Of a DNA stretch of 64,000 nt, positions 36,913 to 45,374 are shown one piece after another. The stretch spans positions 1 through 64,000 of the forward strand of contig CANFLV010000017.1 in the NCBI GenBank assembly GCA_947448025.1. Reading direction: 5' to 3'. Source of the stretch: Oxalobacteraceae bacterium (GTDB taxonomy: Bacteria; Pseudomonadota; Gammaproteobacteria; Burkholderiales; Burkholderiaceae_D). Below the pieces are notes generated by a model. That model saw nothing but the letters and a program-made list of their open reading frames with translations, had not been told where the DNA came from and did not search any database. The translations under genes were made by a program, and so were the position numbers. Position 1 is the stretch's first letter. Every line of letters starts with the position of its first letter.

Positions 36913-37622
36913 GCTTTTTCCCTGAGTCCGGCACGCATGCGCGCAATGGCTTGACTATGAAGCTGGCAAACGCGCGATTCCGTCACGCACATGACCGCGC
37001 CGATCTCCTTCAGGTTCAAATCCTGCTCGTAATACATGGCCATCAACAGGCGCTCGCGCTCGGGCAAATGATTGATCGCATCGATGACGGCCTGGCGAAA
37101 GCTCGACTGCATCAGGCACTTCAAAGGGTCGCCGCTGTCATCGGTGCAATAGCGGTCCAGAAAATGATCGTTCGCGTCTTCCTGAAAATCCTCGAAATAC
37201 AGCAGCTGGTGACCACCGCCATCGGCCAGCAATTGCTGGTAGTCGGCCAGTGACAGTTTCAGCTGCTGTGCAACTTCGGCTTCGGTCGGCGGGCGTCCCA
37301 GTTTTTGCTGCAGACTGCTCATGGCGACTTCGACACGGCGCATGTCTTGCCGCAGATTGCGCGGCATCCAGTCGCTGCTGCGCAATTCATCGAGCATCGC
37401 GCCACGGATGCGTTGCACCGCATAGGTCTCGAACTGCGCGCCGCGATTATCTTCGTAGCGCTGGCAGGCATCGAGCAGGCCGATCATGCCGGCCTGGATC
37501 AGATCGTCGACTTCGACGCTGGGTGGCAGCTTCGCCTTCATCAGGTGGGCGAGTTTTTTGACCAGCGGCGCATGCTGCTTGAGCATGGCGTTCTGGTCGC
37601 TTTTTCCAGCCGCGTTATACAT
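36894..37622 (-). CDS. fliA: Flagellar sigma factor FliA (sigma-28)
   Basis: FliA directs RNA polymerase to late flagellar promoters. The 242-residue protein shows region 2 (VEVDDLIQAGMIGLLDACQR), region 3 (MLDELRSSDWMPRNLRQ) and region 4 (QDLNLKEIGAVMCVTESRV). Its promoter pattern is visible in this window before fliC, fliD, flgKL and flgM. FlgM is its inhibitor. It follows flhG by three bases. Confidence 0.97.
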   Translation of the reverse strand: MYNAAGKSDQNAMLKQHAPLVKKLAHLMKAKLPPSVEVDDLIQAGMIGLLDACQRYEDNRGAQFETYAVQRIRGAMLDELRSSDWMPRNLRQDMRRVEVAMSSLQQKLGRPPTEAEVAQQLKLSLADYQQLLADGGGHQLLYFEDFQEDANDHFLDRYCTDDSGDPLKCLMQSSFRQAVIDAINHLPERERLLMAMYYEQDLNLKEIGAVMCVTESRVCQLHSQAIARMRAGLREKAWTGVV

Positions 37623-37625
37623 GCT

Positions 37626-38468
37626 TCAAACTCCTGCGTTCACGAGACGGGCGCAGGCGGCTGTCCTGCCGCCGGCGTCGGCGGGCATGGCGGGTGTCTG
37701 GAAATGCGTCGCCAGTCGACGCAAAGCCTGCGCCGCCGCCGCCATCGGAAAGGCGTCGATGATGGGACGCGAAAGGATCGCTGCGCGCTGCAGATCCCGG
37801 TCCGCCGGGACCGAACCGACCGAGCGCAATTCCAGCGCGAGATAGCGGTTTGCCGCCTGCGCCATATTGGCGTGCACGAGCCGCGCTTCCTTGTCGCTGG
37901 CGCCGCACACCAGTACCGCAAATGCGCGCCGGCCGAGCCGCGCATTGAGCCGCTTGATCAAGCCGTAAGCCTTGACGATGGAGTCGGCGCTATTGGTGAC
38001 CTGCACGATGATCTCGCCGTCGGCCATGGCCGCGATCGGCAAATCGCCGTTCTCATCGAGCTCGGCATCGGCCAGCAACACGCTGCAGCCGCGCGCGAGG
38101 CGCTCGAAGGCATCGGCCAGCGGTCGCTGATCGGACACTTGCGGCATCGTGCCGCGCGTGAGCGCCGCAATGCCGAAGCCATGGCGTGTCATATGCCGCA
38201 CATCGTCCATGGCCCGCTCGCCGCGTGCCGCTTCGAGCAGGGATGCGCTGGACGCCGGCGCCAGATCGGTGGCCACGCCGACGGCGTCATGGCAAGCATC
38301 GAACAGCACGACATCACTGCCGATGCGGTTCAGGCAGGCGGCCAGATTCAGCAGCAGCGTCTGTTTGTCGGCAGGCGCGGCAGCGGAAACAAAGGTCACC
38401 ACGCGTGAAGTTTTCTGGCCGAGCATGCGCCGCAAGCCTTCCGCCTGGTCGTTCGCAAAACTAGCCAA
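37626..38468 (-). CDS. flhG: FlhG/FleN-like MinD-family protein with degenerate P-loop
   Basis: FlhG (FleN) is a MinD-like ATPase that sets flagellar number and opposes FlhF. This 280-residue homologue keeps the fold and gene position between flhF and fliA. The P-loop, however, reads SAAAPADKQT at 28-37 where the family has GKGGVGKT: the signature lysine and glycines are gone and only Lys35 remains. The Walker A' Asp57 in VVLFDAC is still present. ATP hydrolysis is therefore doubtful. The start is TTG at 38468, preceded by AGGTGAG and overlapping flhF by eight bases; ATG at 38426 would remove 14 residues. Confidence 0.85.
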   Translation of the reverse strand: MASFANDQAEGLRRMLGQKTSRVVTFVSAAAPADKQTLLLNLAACLNRIGSDVVLFDACHDAVGVATDLAPASSASLLEAARGERAMDDVRHMTRHGFGIAALTRGTMPQVSDQRPLADAFERLARGCSVLLADAELDENGDLPIAAMADGEIIVQVTNSADSIVKAYGLIKRLNARLGRRAFAVLVCGASDKEARLVHANMAQAANRYLALELRSVGSVPADRDLQRAAILSRPIIDAFPMAAAAQALRRLATHFQTPAMPADAGGRTAACARLVNAGV

Positions 38469-39828
38469 GGCTCACCTCGCGCAGACTCGTGTCTTTGTTG
38501 GAGCGGCCGAGATTGGCCACGACCAGTGGTAATTCATCGTCGCGCAATTTGAACGGTGCCGCGTCAGGTCGCGCAGCAAATGCGCGTTCGATGAGCGACT
38601 CGCGCTCGGCGACCTGCAGGTCTTCCGGCACGCGCTGGCCATTGGCGATGTAGAACAGCTTGAGCTTTTGGCGGATCGCCAGATCAAGGGCGCTGCCGAT
38701 TGTGGCTGCTTCATCGAGCTTGGTGATGATGCAGCCGGCCAGGCCATTACCCTGGTAAGCGCGCGCGATTTCCGCCAGCGTTTCGCCGCTTGAGGTCGCC
38801 GAGACGCACAGCAGGCGCTTCACTGGCACGCCCGCGCCGGCCAGCATGGCGATCTGCTCAGCGACCATATTGTCGCGCTGGCTCACGCCGACCGTGTCGA
38901 TCAACACCGTATGCTTATGCTTGAGTTCTTCGAGCGCGATGCGCAGGTCGGCGTCGTCTTTCACGGAATGCACCATCACGCCAAGGATCTTGCCGTAGAT
39001 GCGCAGCTGCTCATAGGCGCCAATCCGGTAGCCGTCGGTCGTGATCAGCGCGAGCTTGCCGCTGCCGTGGCGCATGACGCAGCGCGCGGCGAGCTTGGCC
39101 GTCGTCGTCGTCTTGCCCACGCCGGTCGGGCCGACCAGCGCGAAGACGCCGCCCTGGCCGAGGATGTCGTTTTCATTGTCGATGACCTGCAGATTGCGCG
39201 CGAGGATGGAGCGGATCCAGGTGATGCCGCTTTCCTGCGTCAGCCCGGACGGCATTTTCCCGGCGAGGAAGCGCGCCAGGCTCGCGGAAAAACCCGCCGC
39301 CAGCAATTCGCCGAGGATCGCCCCGCGCACCGGCTCGCGCTGCTGCTGGCCGGTCCAGGCCAGCTCGGCCAGCTGCGACTCGAGCATGTCGCGCATGGAG
39401 CGGATTTCATCGACGACTTCCTTGATCTGCGGCGCAGGCGCGGATGCAATTTCAGTGGCTTGCGCAAATTGCGCCGACTGCAAGGCATCCGCCAAGCCGT
39501 CCGCCTGATCGCCGTCGCCGGCGCGACTGCCGGCAGCGTTAGTGCCCGCCTGCGGCCAGCGCATTTCCTGCACCGGCATGCCGAGCCGCGCGCGCGCTTC
39601 GGCGGTGCTGGTGATGCGTTGGGCGACGCTCGCGGCAGCCGGACTGCTGGCAATGGCGGCACTGGCCGGCTCGACCAGCTTCGTCATGTCTTCACTGGCC
39701 AACGCGAGGATTTCAATCGAGTCACCGAGCTTGCGATTGGACAGGATAACGGCATCGGCGCCGAGCGCTTCGCGTACGAGCCGGAAGGCTTCTCGCGATG
39801 TCGCGGCGAGGAATTTTCTTACATTCAT
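38461..39828 (-). CDS. flhF: Flagellar GTPase FlhF (SRP family)
   Basis: FlhF is an SRP-like GTPase that fixes where flagella form. The 455-residue protein has a basic N-terminal segment (MNVRKFLAATSREAFRLVRE), an N domain, and the G domain with the P-loop GPTGVGKT at 233-240, DTVGVSQRD for the G3 region and ITKLDEA for G4. All GTP-binding motifs look intact, unlike its partner FlhG. It overlaps flhA by four bases. Confidence 0.97.
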   Translation of the reverse strand: MNVRKFLAATSREAFRLVREALGADAVILSNRKLGDSIEILALASEDMTKLVEPASAAIASSPAAASVAQRITSTAEARARLGMPVQEMRWPQAGTNAAGSRAGDGDQADGLADALQSAQFAQATEIASAPAPQIKEVVDEIRSMRDMLESQLAELAWTGQQQREPVRGAILGELLAAGFSASLARFLAGKMPSGLTQESGITWIRSILARNLQVIDNENDILGQGGVFALVGPTGVGKTTTTAKLAARCVMRHGSGKLALITTDGYRIGAYEQLRIYGKILGVMVHSVKDDADLRIALEELKHKHTVLIDTVGVSQRDNMVAEQIAMLAGAGVPVKRLLCVSATSSGETLAEIARAYQGNGLAGCIITKLDEAATIGSALDLAIRQKLKLFYIANGQRVPEDLQVAERESLIERAFAARPDAAPFKLRDDELPLVVANLGRSNKDTSLREVSLG

Positions 39829-41912
39829 GCTTGGCCTCCGACCAGAGTGGTCACTTTAATCGTGCGGGAATCAGGTAATTCGGCATGCGACAGCACCTTC
39901 AGCTGCGGCAGGCTGCGGCGCAGGAAGCGCGACAGCAAAGGCCGCAGCGCGCCCGGCACCAGCAAGACCGGCGGATAGCCGAGCATTTCCTGCTGGCGCA
40001 ATGCGGCAGCGGCTTGCGTGGCGATGGTGTCGGCCAGGCCCGGCTCGATGCCGGCGCCATCGGGACCGCTGGCTTGCAGCGCCTGCATGAGCACGCGCTC
40101 AAGACGGTTATCGAGGGTCATGACAGCGATCTCGCCGCCATTCGGGAAAATCTGCTGCACGATTGCGCGCCCCAGCGCAATGCGCACCGCCACCGTCAAT
40201 TCATGCGGGTCCTGGGTGGTCGCGGCGACGTCAGACAGCGTCTCGACGATGGTGCGCATGTCGCGGATGTGCACGCCTTCGGCGAGCAGGTTTTGCAAGA
40301 CTTTTTGCAGCGTCGACAGCGAGATTTGCTTCGGCACGAGGTCTTCCGTGAGCTTGGGCGACTCTTTCGTGAGATGGTCGAGCAGCTGCTGCACTTCCTG
40401 CCGGCCCAGCAATTCGGCGGCATGCGTATTGATGAGATGATTGAGATGCGTAGCCAGCACGGTGCCGGCGTCGACCACGGTGTAGCCGAGCGACTGCGCC
40501 TGGTCGCGCAGGCTGGCATCGACCCAGGTAGCCGGCAGGCCAAAGGCCGGATCGGTCGTGATCGGTCCCGGCAAGGTACCGCTGACCATGCCCGGATTGA
40601 TCGCCAAAAATTGCCCGACATGGGCTTCGCCGCTGCCGACATCGACGCCCTTGAGCGTGATGCGATAGGCCGAGGGCTTGAGTTCGAGATTGTCGCGGAT
40701 GTGCACGGGCGGCGCGAGAAAGCCGACGTCCTGCGCGAATTTTTTGCGGATGCCCTTGATCCGGCGTAGCAGCTCGCCACCCTGCGCCATGTCCATCAGC
40801 GGGATCAGGCGATAGCCGACTTCAAGCCCAAGGGTATCGACCGGCATGATGTCTTGCCAGGTCGCTTCTTCCATCTCGACAGGCGCGGCTGCGGCGGCCG
40901 GCGTGGCGGCGGGTGCTTCGACCTGCTTCGCTTTCTGCTTCAAGACCCAGGCGCCACCGCCCAAAGCTGCTGCAAGAATCAGGAAAGCAAAATGGGGCAT
41001 GCCCGGAATCAGGCCCATCGCGCCAATGATGGCGCCAGTGATCGAAAGCACCTGCGGCTTGGCAAACAGCTGGCCGATCAGCTGTTCGCCGATGTCCTCT
41101 TCGCTAGCCACGCGCGAGACGACGATACCGGCGGCGACCGAAATGATCAGTGAAGGAATTTGCGCCACCAGCCCGTCGCCGATGGCCAGCAAGGTATAGT
41201 TTTTCAGCGCTTCGGCAATAGCCATGTCGTGCTGCAGGATACCGACCAAAAGGCCACCAATGATATTGACGACGGTGACGATGATGCCGGCGACAGCATC
41301 ACCGCGCACGTATTTGCTGGCGCCATCCATGGCGCCATAGAATTCAGCTTCCTGCGAGACTTCGGTGCGGCGCAAACGCGCATCCGACTCGCCGATCAGG
41401 CCGGCATTCAGATCGGCGTCAATCGCCATCTGCTTGCCCGGCATCGCGTCCAGTGCGAAGCGTGCGCCGACTTCGGCGATGCGGCCTGCGCCTTTAGTGA
41501 CGACCGTAAAATTAATGATGGTCAGAATCGCGAAGACGACAATACCGACCGCGTAATTGCCACCGATGAGGAAGTGACCAAACGCTTCGATGACCTTGCC
41601 GGCTGCGTCGGGTCCGGTATGGCCTTCGGTCAGCACCACGCGCGTGGAGGCGACATTGAGCGACAGGCGCAGCATGGTACTGACCAGCAGCACCGTCGGG
41701 AAGGCCATGAAGTCGAGCGGCTTGACCGTGTATAAACTGGTCAAAAGAACGATGATGGACAGCGCAATATTAAAGCTGAAAAACAGGTCGAGAATGAAGG
41801 CCGGCAGCGGCAGCACCATCATCGCCAGCATCATGATGATCAGCGCTGGTGCAGCCAATGCGCGCGCGCCGGGGGCGGCGAACCAGGCTGGCAGTTTCAG
41901 GGCTTGCATCAT
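39825..41912 (-). CDS. flhA: Flagellar export gate protein FlhA
   Basis: FlhA is the large export-gate subunit that receives chaperone-substrate complexes. The 695-residue protein has eight predicted membrane helices in the first 330 residues, the family signature around ARFALDAMPGKQMAIDADLN, and a soluble C-terminal domain with ERVLMQALQASGPDGAGIEP. Length is typical. It overlaps both flhB and flhF by four bases. Confidence 0.98.
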   Translation of the reverse strand: MMQALKLPAWFAAPGARALAAPALIIMMLAMMVLPLPAFILDLFFSFNIALSIIVLLTSLYTVKPLDFMAFPTVLLVSTMLRLSLNVASTRVVLTEGHTGPDAAGKVIEAFGHFLIGGNYAVGIVVFAILTIINFTVVTKGAGRIAEVGARFALDAMPGKQMAIDADLNAGLIGESDARLRRTEVSQEAEFYGAMDGASKYVRGDAVAGIIVTVVNIIGGLLVGILQHDMAIAEALKNYTLLAIGDGLVAQIPSLIISVAAGIVVSRVASEEDIGEQLIGQLFAKPQVLSITGAIIGAMGLIPGMPHFAFLILAAALGGGAWVLKQKAKQVEAPAATPAAAAAPVEMEEATWQDIMPVDTLGLEVGYRLIPLMDMAQGGELLRRIKGIRKKFAQDVGFLAPPVHIRDNLELKPSAYRITLKGVDVGSGEAHVGQFLAINPGMVSGTLPGPITTDPAFGLPATWVDASLRDQAQSLGYTVVDAGTVLATHLNHLINTHAAELLGRQEVQQLLDHLTKESPKLTEDLVPKQISLSTLQKVLQNLLAEGVHIRDMRTIVETLSDVAATTQDPHELTVAVRIALGRAIVQQIFPNGGEIAVMTLDNRLERVLMQALQASGPDGAGIEPGLADTIATQAAAALRQQEMLGYPPVLLVPGALRPLLSRFLRRSLPQLKVLSHAELPDSRTIKVTTLVGGQA

Positions 41913-43078
41913 GCTGCGCCCTCACCGGCTGCTGTCTGTGATGCGGGATTGAGCGGATCGAGTTCTGGCGGCACGTCGAGTTCACCCGGCGGCTTTGGTC
42001 GCGCGCCGCCCTTGCTCGCATGGCTTTTCAACTGGAACACATAGGCCAGCACTTCGGCCACTGCGGTATAAAGCTTTTCCGGAATTTCCGTGACGAGTTC
42101 CGTATGCGTGTACAGCGCGCGCGCCAGTGGCGGCGCTTCGAGCAGCGGCACGCCGTTGGCGGCGGCGAGCTCACGGATTTTTACGGCGACTTCATCGGCG
42201 CCTTTGGCAACGACGACAGGCGCGCCCATCTTGCCATCGGCGTATTTCAGCGCAACCGCATAATGCGTCGGGTTCGTGATGACGACGTCAGCTGTGGGCA
42301 CGGCCGACATCATGCGCCGCTGCGCCATGGCGCGTTGCTGCTGGCGGATCTTCGCTTTGATTTCGGGATTACCGTCGGACTCGCGCGCTTCCTGGCGCAG
42401 GTCCTGACGCGTCATCATCAATTTGTTCGCATGCTGCCACATCTGGTAAGGCGCATCGATGAAGGCGATCACGACCAGTCCGGCGACGATGCTCAGAAAG
42501 CTGGAAAACAGCATGTGACCAAGCGAGCCGATCGCACTGTCGAGCGGCGCGACGGTCAGGGCGAGCATGGCTTCGATTTTGCCGGAGACCGTCATCCACG
42601 CAAGCGCCCCCACCAGCAGGGTCTTGGCCAGCGCCTTGCCGAGTTCAACCAGTGCATGGCTGGAGACCATCTTCAGCAGGCCACTGGCGGGATTGAGGCG
42701 ATTAAAATCGGGTACGAAGGCCTTGGTACTGAAGATCCAGCCACCGATGATCAGAGGTGAAGCGAGCGCGACGATGATCAACAAAGCCGCCAGAGGCACA
42801 AAGGTAAGCAGCAGGTCGACGATCAGGCCGGCATTGCGACTGACGAGGAGATTGATATCGAAAGCTTGCTCGCGCTCGAAGGCCAGCGTGGCCGCCAGCA
42901 TTGCGCGCATCTGTACCAGCGCGTGATCGGCGCAAAACCATACGCCGCAGCCGGCCGCGAGTAACATCGAGCAGGTCGCCATCTCGCGCGAACGCGGCAC
43001 ATCCCCTGCCTCACGCGCTTTTTCAAGGCGCTGCGGCGAGGCGGCTTCAGTTTTTTCGAGATCGCTTTCTTCGGACAT
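41909..43078 (-). CDS. flhB: Flagellar export switch protein FlhB
   Basis: FlhB switches export specificity after hook completion by self-cleavage. The 389-residue protein has four membrane helices and the cleavage motif NPTH at 269-272, exactly where it is in enteric FlhB. The ATG at 43078 (SEESDLEKTEAASPQRLEKA) was chosen; the frame opens 18 codons earlier in unlikely sequence. The region upstream holds repeats instead of the cheZ found there in related genomes. Confidence 0.97.
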   Translation of the reverse strand: MSEESDLEKTEAASPQRLEKAREAGDVPRSREMATCSMLLAAGCGVWFCADHALVQMRAMLAATLAFEREQAFDINLLVSRNAGLIVDLLLTFVPLAALLIIVALASPLIIGGWIFSTKAFVPDFNRLNPASGLLKMVSSHALVELGKALAKTLLVGALAWMTVSGKIEAMLALTVAPLDSAIGSLGHMLFSSFLSIVAGLVVIAFIDAPYQMWQHANKLMMTRQDLRQEARESDGNPEIKAKIRQQQRAMAQRRMMSAVPTADVVITNPTHYAVALKYADGKMGAPVVVAKGADEVAVKIRELAAANGVPLLEAPPLARALYTHTELVTEIPEKLYTAVAEVLAYVFQLKSHASKGGARPKPPGELDVPPELDPLNPASQTAAGEGAA

Positions 43079-43218
43079 GGCCGACTCCTGCTTGCCGTCG
43101 CCTGTGCCAATGGGGCACGAGGGAGTGGACAAGGTGGAGTATTTGCCGGAACGTCAAGCGACGGTGCTGCGAACAGGGGAAGAAATCACCCGCTCCTTTC
43201 ATCGCGGGCGGGGCGAAA

Positions 43219-43315
43219 CACTCTGACAGTTCAGCGTTGCCCTGCCAGCGACCCATCAGGAGGGGGATTTAAATTGGTCGCGCTTCAACGACGGCCCCAG
43301 AGTCAGGGCTCGATC
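43219..43315 (+). repeat. Interspersed structured repeat, copy B (variant hairpin)
   Basis: It aligns with copies A and C from CTCTGACAG to CAGAGTCAGGGCT. The long hairpin before it is replaced by a shorter, unrelated one (CCCGC and GCGGG arms around 43190-43208). The small stem GCCC/GGGC at the far end is kept. Confidence 0.8.
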
Positions 43316-43390
43316 TGATGCGGTGGCAGCCACTTTCTCGATAAAATCATGACCATAAAACATCATCGACTGCATCGACTCTTATGCCCG

Positions 43391-43546
43391 GCATCCGCCC
43401 TGCGCGCCCCATCCCTGCTGACTTTTTAAGGGATGGGGCGCGCAGGGCGGATACCTCTGAAACTACAGCGTGGCACTGCCAGCGACCCAGCCGGATGGGG
43501 TTTTGAATTAGTCGCGCTTCAACGACGGCCCCAGAGTCAGGGCTAT
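43391..43546 (+). repeat. Interspersed structured repeat, copy C with 24-bp perfect hairpin
   Basis: A perfect 24-bp stem (43393-43416 with 43429-43452) closes a 12-base loop GCTGACTTTTTA identical to copy A. It is followed by about 90 bases shared with copies A and B, which contain short inverted repeats (TGGCA/TGCCA, CCCA/TGGG, GTCG/CGAC, GCCC/GGGC). The copy lies 88 bases beyond the cheY stop. It could be a mobile palindromic element, a non-coding RNA gene or a protein-binding site; nothing here decides. Confidence 0.85.
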
Positions 43547-43633
43547 CGGGTGCGGTGGCATTCTATTTCTCGATCTAATCCGGTGGCAGTCGATCACTTA
43601 CTATCGCGAGGCACTGAGTTCACGGCCTCAGGG

Positions 43634-44032
43634 TCAGGCCGTGGGTTTAATAAGCTTGTCGAAAATTTTCTGCAGCTTTTCATCAAGCGTGGCGGCCGTG
43701 AATGGTTTGACCACATAGCCGTTGGCACCGGCTTGTGCAGCGGCGATGATGTTTTCCTTTTTCGCTTCGGCGGTCACCATCAACACGGGCAAATGTTGCA
43801 GGGCCGGATCGGCGCGGATGTTTTGCAGCATCGTCAAGCCATCCATGACCGGCATATTCCAGTCCGAGATGACAAAATCAAATTGCCCGCTGCGCAGTTT
43901 CGCCAGCCCCATCGCGCCATCTTCGGCTTCATCGACATTGGAATAGCCGAGCTCTTTCAAGAGATTACGCACGATCCGGCGCATCGTCGAAAAATCATCA
44001 ACGATGAGGAATTTCATTTTTGGTTCGGGCAT
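43634..44032 (-). CDS. cheY: Chemotaxis response regulator CheY (copy 1)
   Basis: CheY-P binds FliM to reverse the motor. The 132-residue single receiver domain has Asp12-Asp13, phospho-acceptor Asp57 in ISDWNM, Thr in LMVTAEA and Lys in VVKPF; it closely resembles enteric CheY. CCGGAG stands three bases before the ATG. It is the best candidate for the motor-binding CheY; the other receiver protein is at 49756-50121. Confidence 0.96.
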   Translation of the reverse strand: MPEPKMKFLIVDDFSTMRRIVRNLLKELGYSNVDEAEDGAMGLAKLRSGQFDFVISDWNMPVMDGLTMLQNIRADPALQHLPVLMVTAEAKKENIIAAAQAGANGYVVKPFTAATLDEKLQKIFDKLIKPTA

Positions 44033-44077
44033 TCATTACTCCGGTTTTGCTGGGGGTGCATTTTTTATTTACTGTCG

Positions 44078-44169
44078 GTAGGGCGCAATATATTGCGCCG
44101 TGTGCCTTCAATGGTTTGACGAATGCATGTGAAGCTTGATGATTCGCGGCGCAATGCATTGCGCCCTAC
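44078..44169. repeat. 92-base inverted-repeat element between cheB and cheY
   Basis: Two 22-base ends (44078-44099 and 44148-44169) are inverted copies with 20 of 22 matches, and each is itself palindromic around GGCGCAAT and ATTGCGCC. This is the build of a REP doublet or a small MITE. A degraded relative appears at about 52693-52760. Confidence 0.75.
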
Positions 44170-44245
44170 TTTTGACCTTAGCCATTTACGGCAGAATCAC
44201 AGGGAACTTGAGCAAGAGCACGAAAGCTTTCCCGCCATGTTCACC

Positions 44246-45337
44246 TTACACACGCAAAGTCCTGCTCCCCTGCCGGTGCATCTGCGCCAGCACCAATGCC
44301 GGGATCGCCTCAATCGCGGCGACCTCATCCGTGCCACCCATTGCGATCGCTTCCCGCGGCATGCCGAAGACGACGCAACTGGCTTCGTCCTGCGCGATAT
44401 TCCAGGCACCGGCGCGCTTCATCTCCAGCATGCCGACAGCACCATCCTTACCCATGCCGGTCAGGATCACGCCGATCGCATTTTTGCCAGCGTTCTGCGC
44501 CGCCGAGCGGAACAGCACATCGACTGAAGGCCGATGCCGGTTCACGGGCGGGCCGGCGTCGAGCTGGGTGACGTAATTGGCGCCGCTGCGGCCCAGCAGC
44601 AGATGCGAATGACCTGGCGCAATGTAGGCATGGCCGGGCAGGACGCGCTCGCCATGGATAGCTTCCTTGACGCTGATCTTGCACAGTCGGTCGAGCCGTT
44701 CGGCAAACGAACGCGTAAAGCCTTCCGGCATGTGCTGCACGATCAGCACGCCCGGACAATCGGAGGGCATGCGCAGCAAGAATTCCTTGATCGCTTCCGT
44801 GCCGCCAGTGGAGGCGCCAAGGATGATCAACTTTTCACTACTGGCCAGTAAATTGCGCAGGGCTGGCAATGGCTGTTGTGCCCCGTGAGCCGCCGGCGCG
44901 CTGTGTCCGGGCTGCGACCGCGGGCGAATGCGCGCCTTCGCCGCGGCGCGGATTTTATCGGCGATCAAGTCGGCATACTCACGCATGCCGCTCTCGATCG
45001 CGCTGGCTGGTTTGCTGACAAAATCGACCGCGCCGAGTTCCAGCGCGCGCAGCGTAATTTCCGTGCCGCGCCCGGTCAGTGAAGACACCATCACGACAGG
45101 CATTGGCCGCAGGCGCATCAACTTTTCCAGAAAGTCGAGGCCGTCCATGCGCGGCATTTCGACATCCAGCGTGAGCACGTCCGGATTCGTCTGCCGGATC
45201 AGCTCGCGCGCAACCAGAGGGTCAGGCGCCACGCCGACGACTTCCATGTCGGGCTGGCTACCGATGATTTCGCGCATGAGGCTGCGGATCAATGCCGAGT
45301 CATCAACGATGACGACCCTGATTTTACGATCGCTCAT
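44246..45337 (-). CDS. cheB: Chemotaxis methylesterase CheB
   Basis: CheB removes receptor methyl groups and deamidates glutamines when phosphorylated by CheA. The 363-residue protein has a receiver domain (Asp12-Asp13, Asp58), a linker near 140-160, and a catalytic domain with Ser176 in GASTGG, His202 in VQHMPEGF and Asp298 in GMGKDG. It starts 37 bases after the receptor gene; in related genomes cheR-cheD lies between them. Confidence 0.97.
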   Translation of the reverse strand: MSDRKIRVVIVDDSALIRSLMREIIGSQPDMEVVGVAPDPLVARELIRQTNPDVLTLDVEMPRMDGLDFLEKLMRLRPMPVVMVSSLTGRGTEITLRALELGAVDFVSKPASAIESGMREYADLIADKIRAAAKARIRPRSQPGHSAPAAHGAQQPLPALRNLLASSEKLIILGASTGGTEAIKEFLLRMPSDCPGVLIVQHMPEGFTRSFAERLDRLCKISVKEAIHGERVLPGHAYIAPGHSHLLLGRSGANYVTQLDAGPPVNRHRPSVDVLFRSAAQNAGKNAIGVILTGMGKDGAVGMLEMKRAGAWNIAQDEASCVVFGMPREAIAMGGTDEVAAIEAIPALVLAQMHRQGSRTLRV

Positions 45338-45374
45338 TTTTTTCTCAAGCCAGCTTCAATTGAATCGACTGGGC

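Larger units (their letters stand above)
43079..43633. other. Gene-free region between cheY and flhB carrying repeat copies B and C
   Basis: About 555 bases with no convincing gene. It holds two copies of the interspersed repeat (43219-43315 and 43391-43546), spaced about 234 bases apart in the same orientation, each followed by a related segment with GCGGTGGCA and TTTCTCGAT. An flhB promoter must lie near its left end if flhB is not read from cheY. Open frames through the repeats (for example from 43433) are not credible genes. Confidence 0.75.

Noticed and set aside
38911-39978. Open frame of 355 codons antisense to flhF
   Set aside because: It is the shadow of flhF, with Arg/Gly/Ala-rich composition and no domain.
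43393-43452. The 24-bp hairpin as an intrinsic terminator for cheY or flhB
   Set aside because: Neither strand has a T-run after the stem; the T-rich bases are in the loop.
43219-43546. Repeat copies B and C as a CRISPR array
   Set aside because: Only two diverged units of about 100 bases, no short identical repeats with unique spacers, and no cas genes.
43391-43546. Repeat C as a retron-like non-coding RNA
   Set aside because: The long hairpin is suggestive, but no reverse transcriptase gene is in the window and no msr/msd layout can be shown.
43433-44119. Open frame of 228 codons antisense to cheY, starting in repeat C
   Set aside because: The first 40 codons are repeat and the rest is the complement of cheY. 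The repeat frame is similar in copies A, B and C, but copy B stops early, and conservation at the base level explains it.
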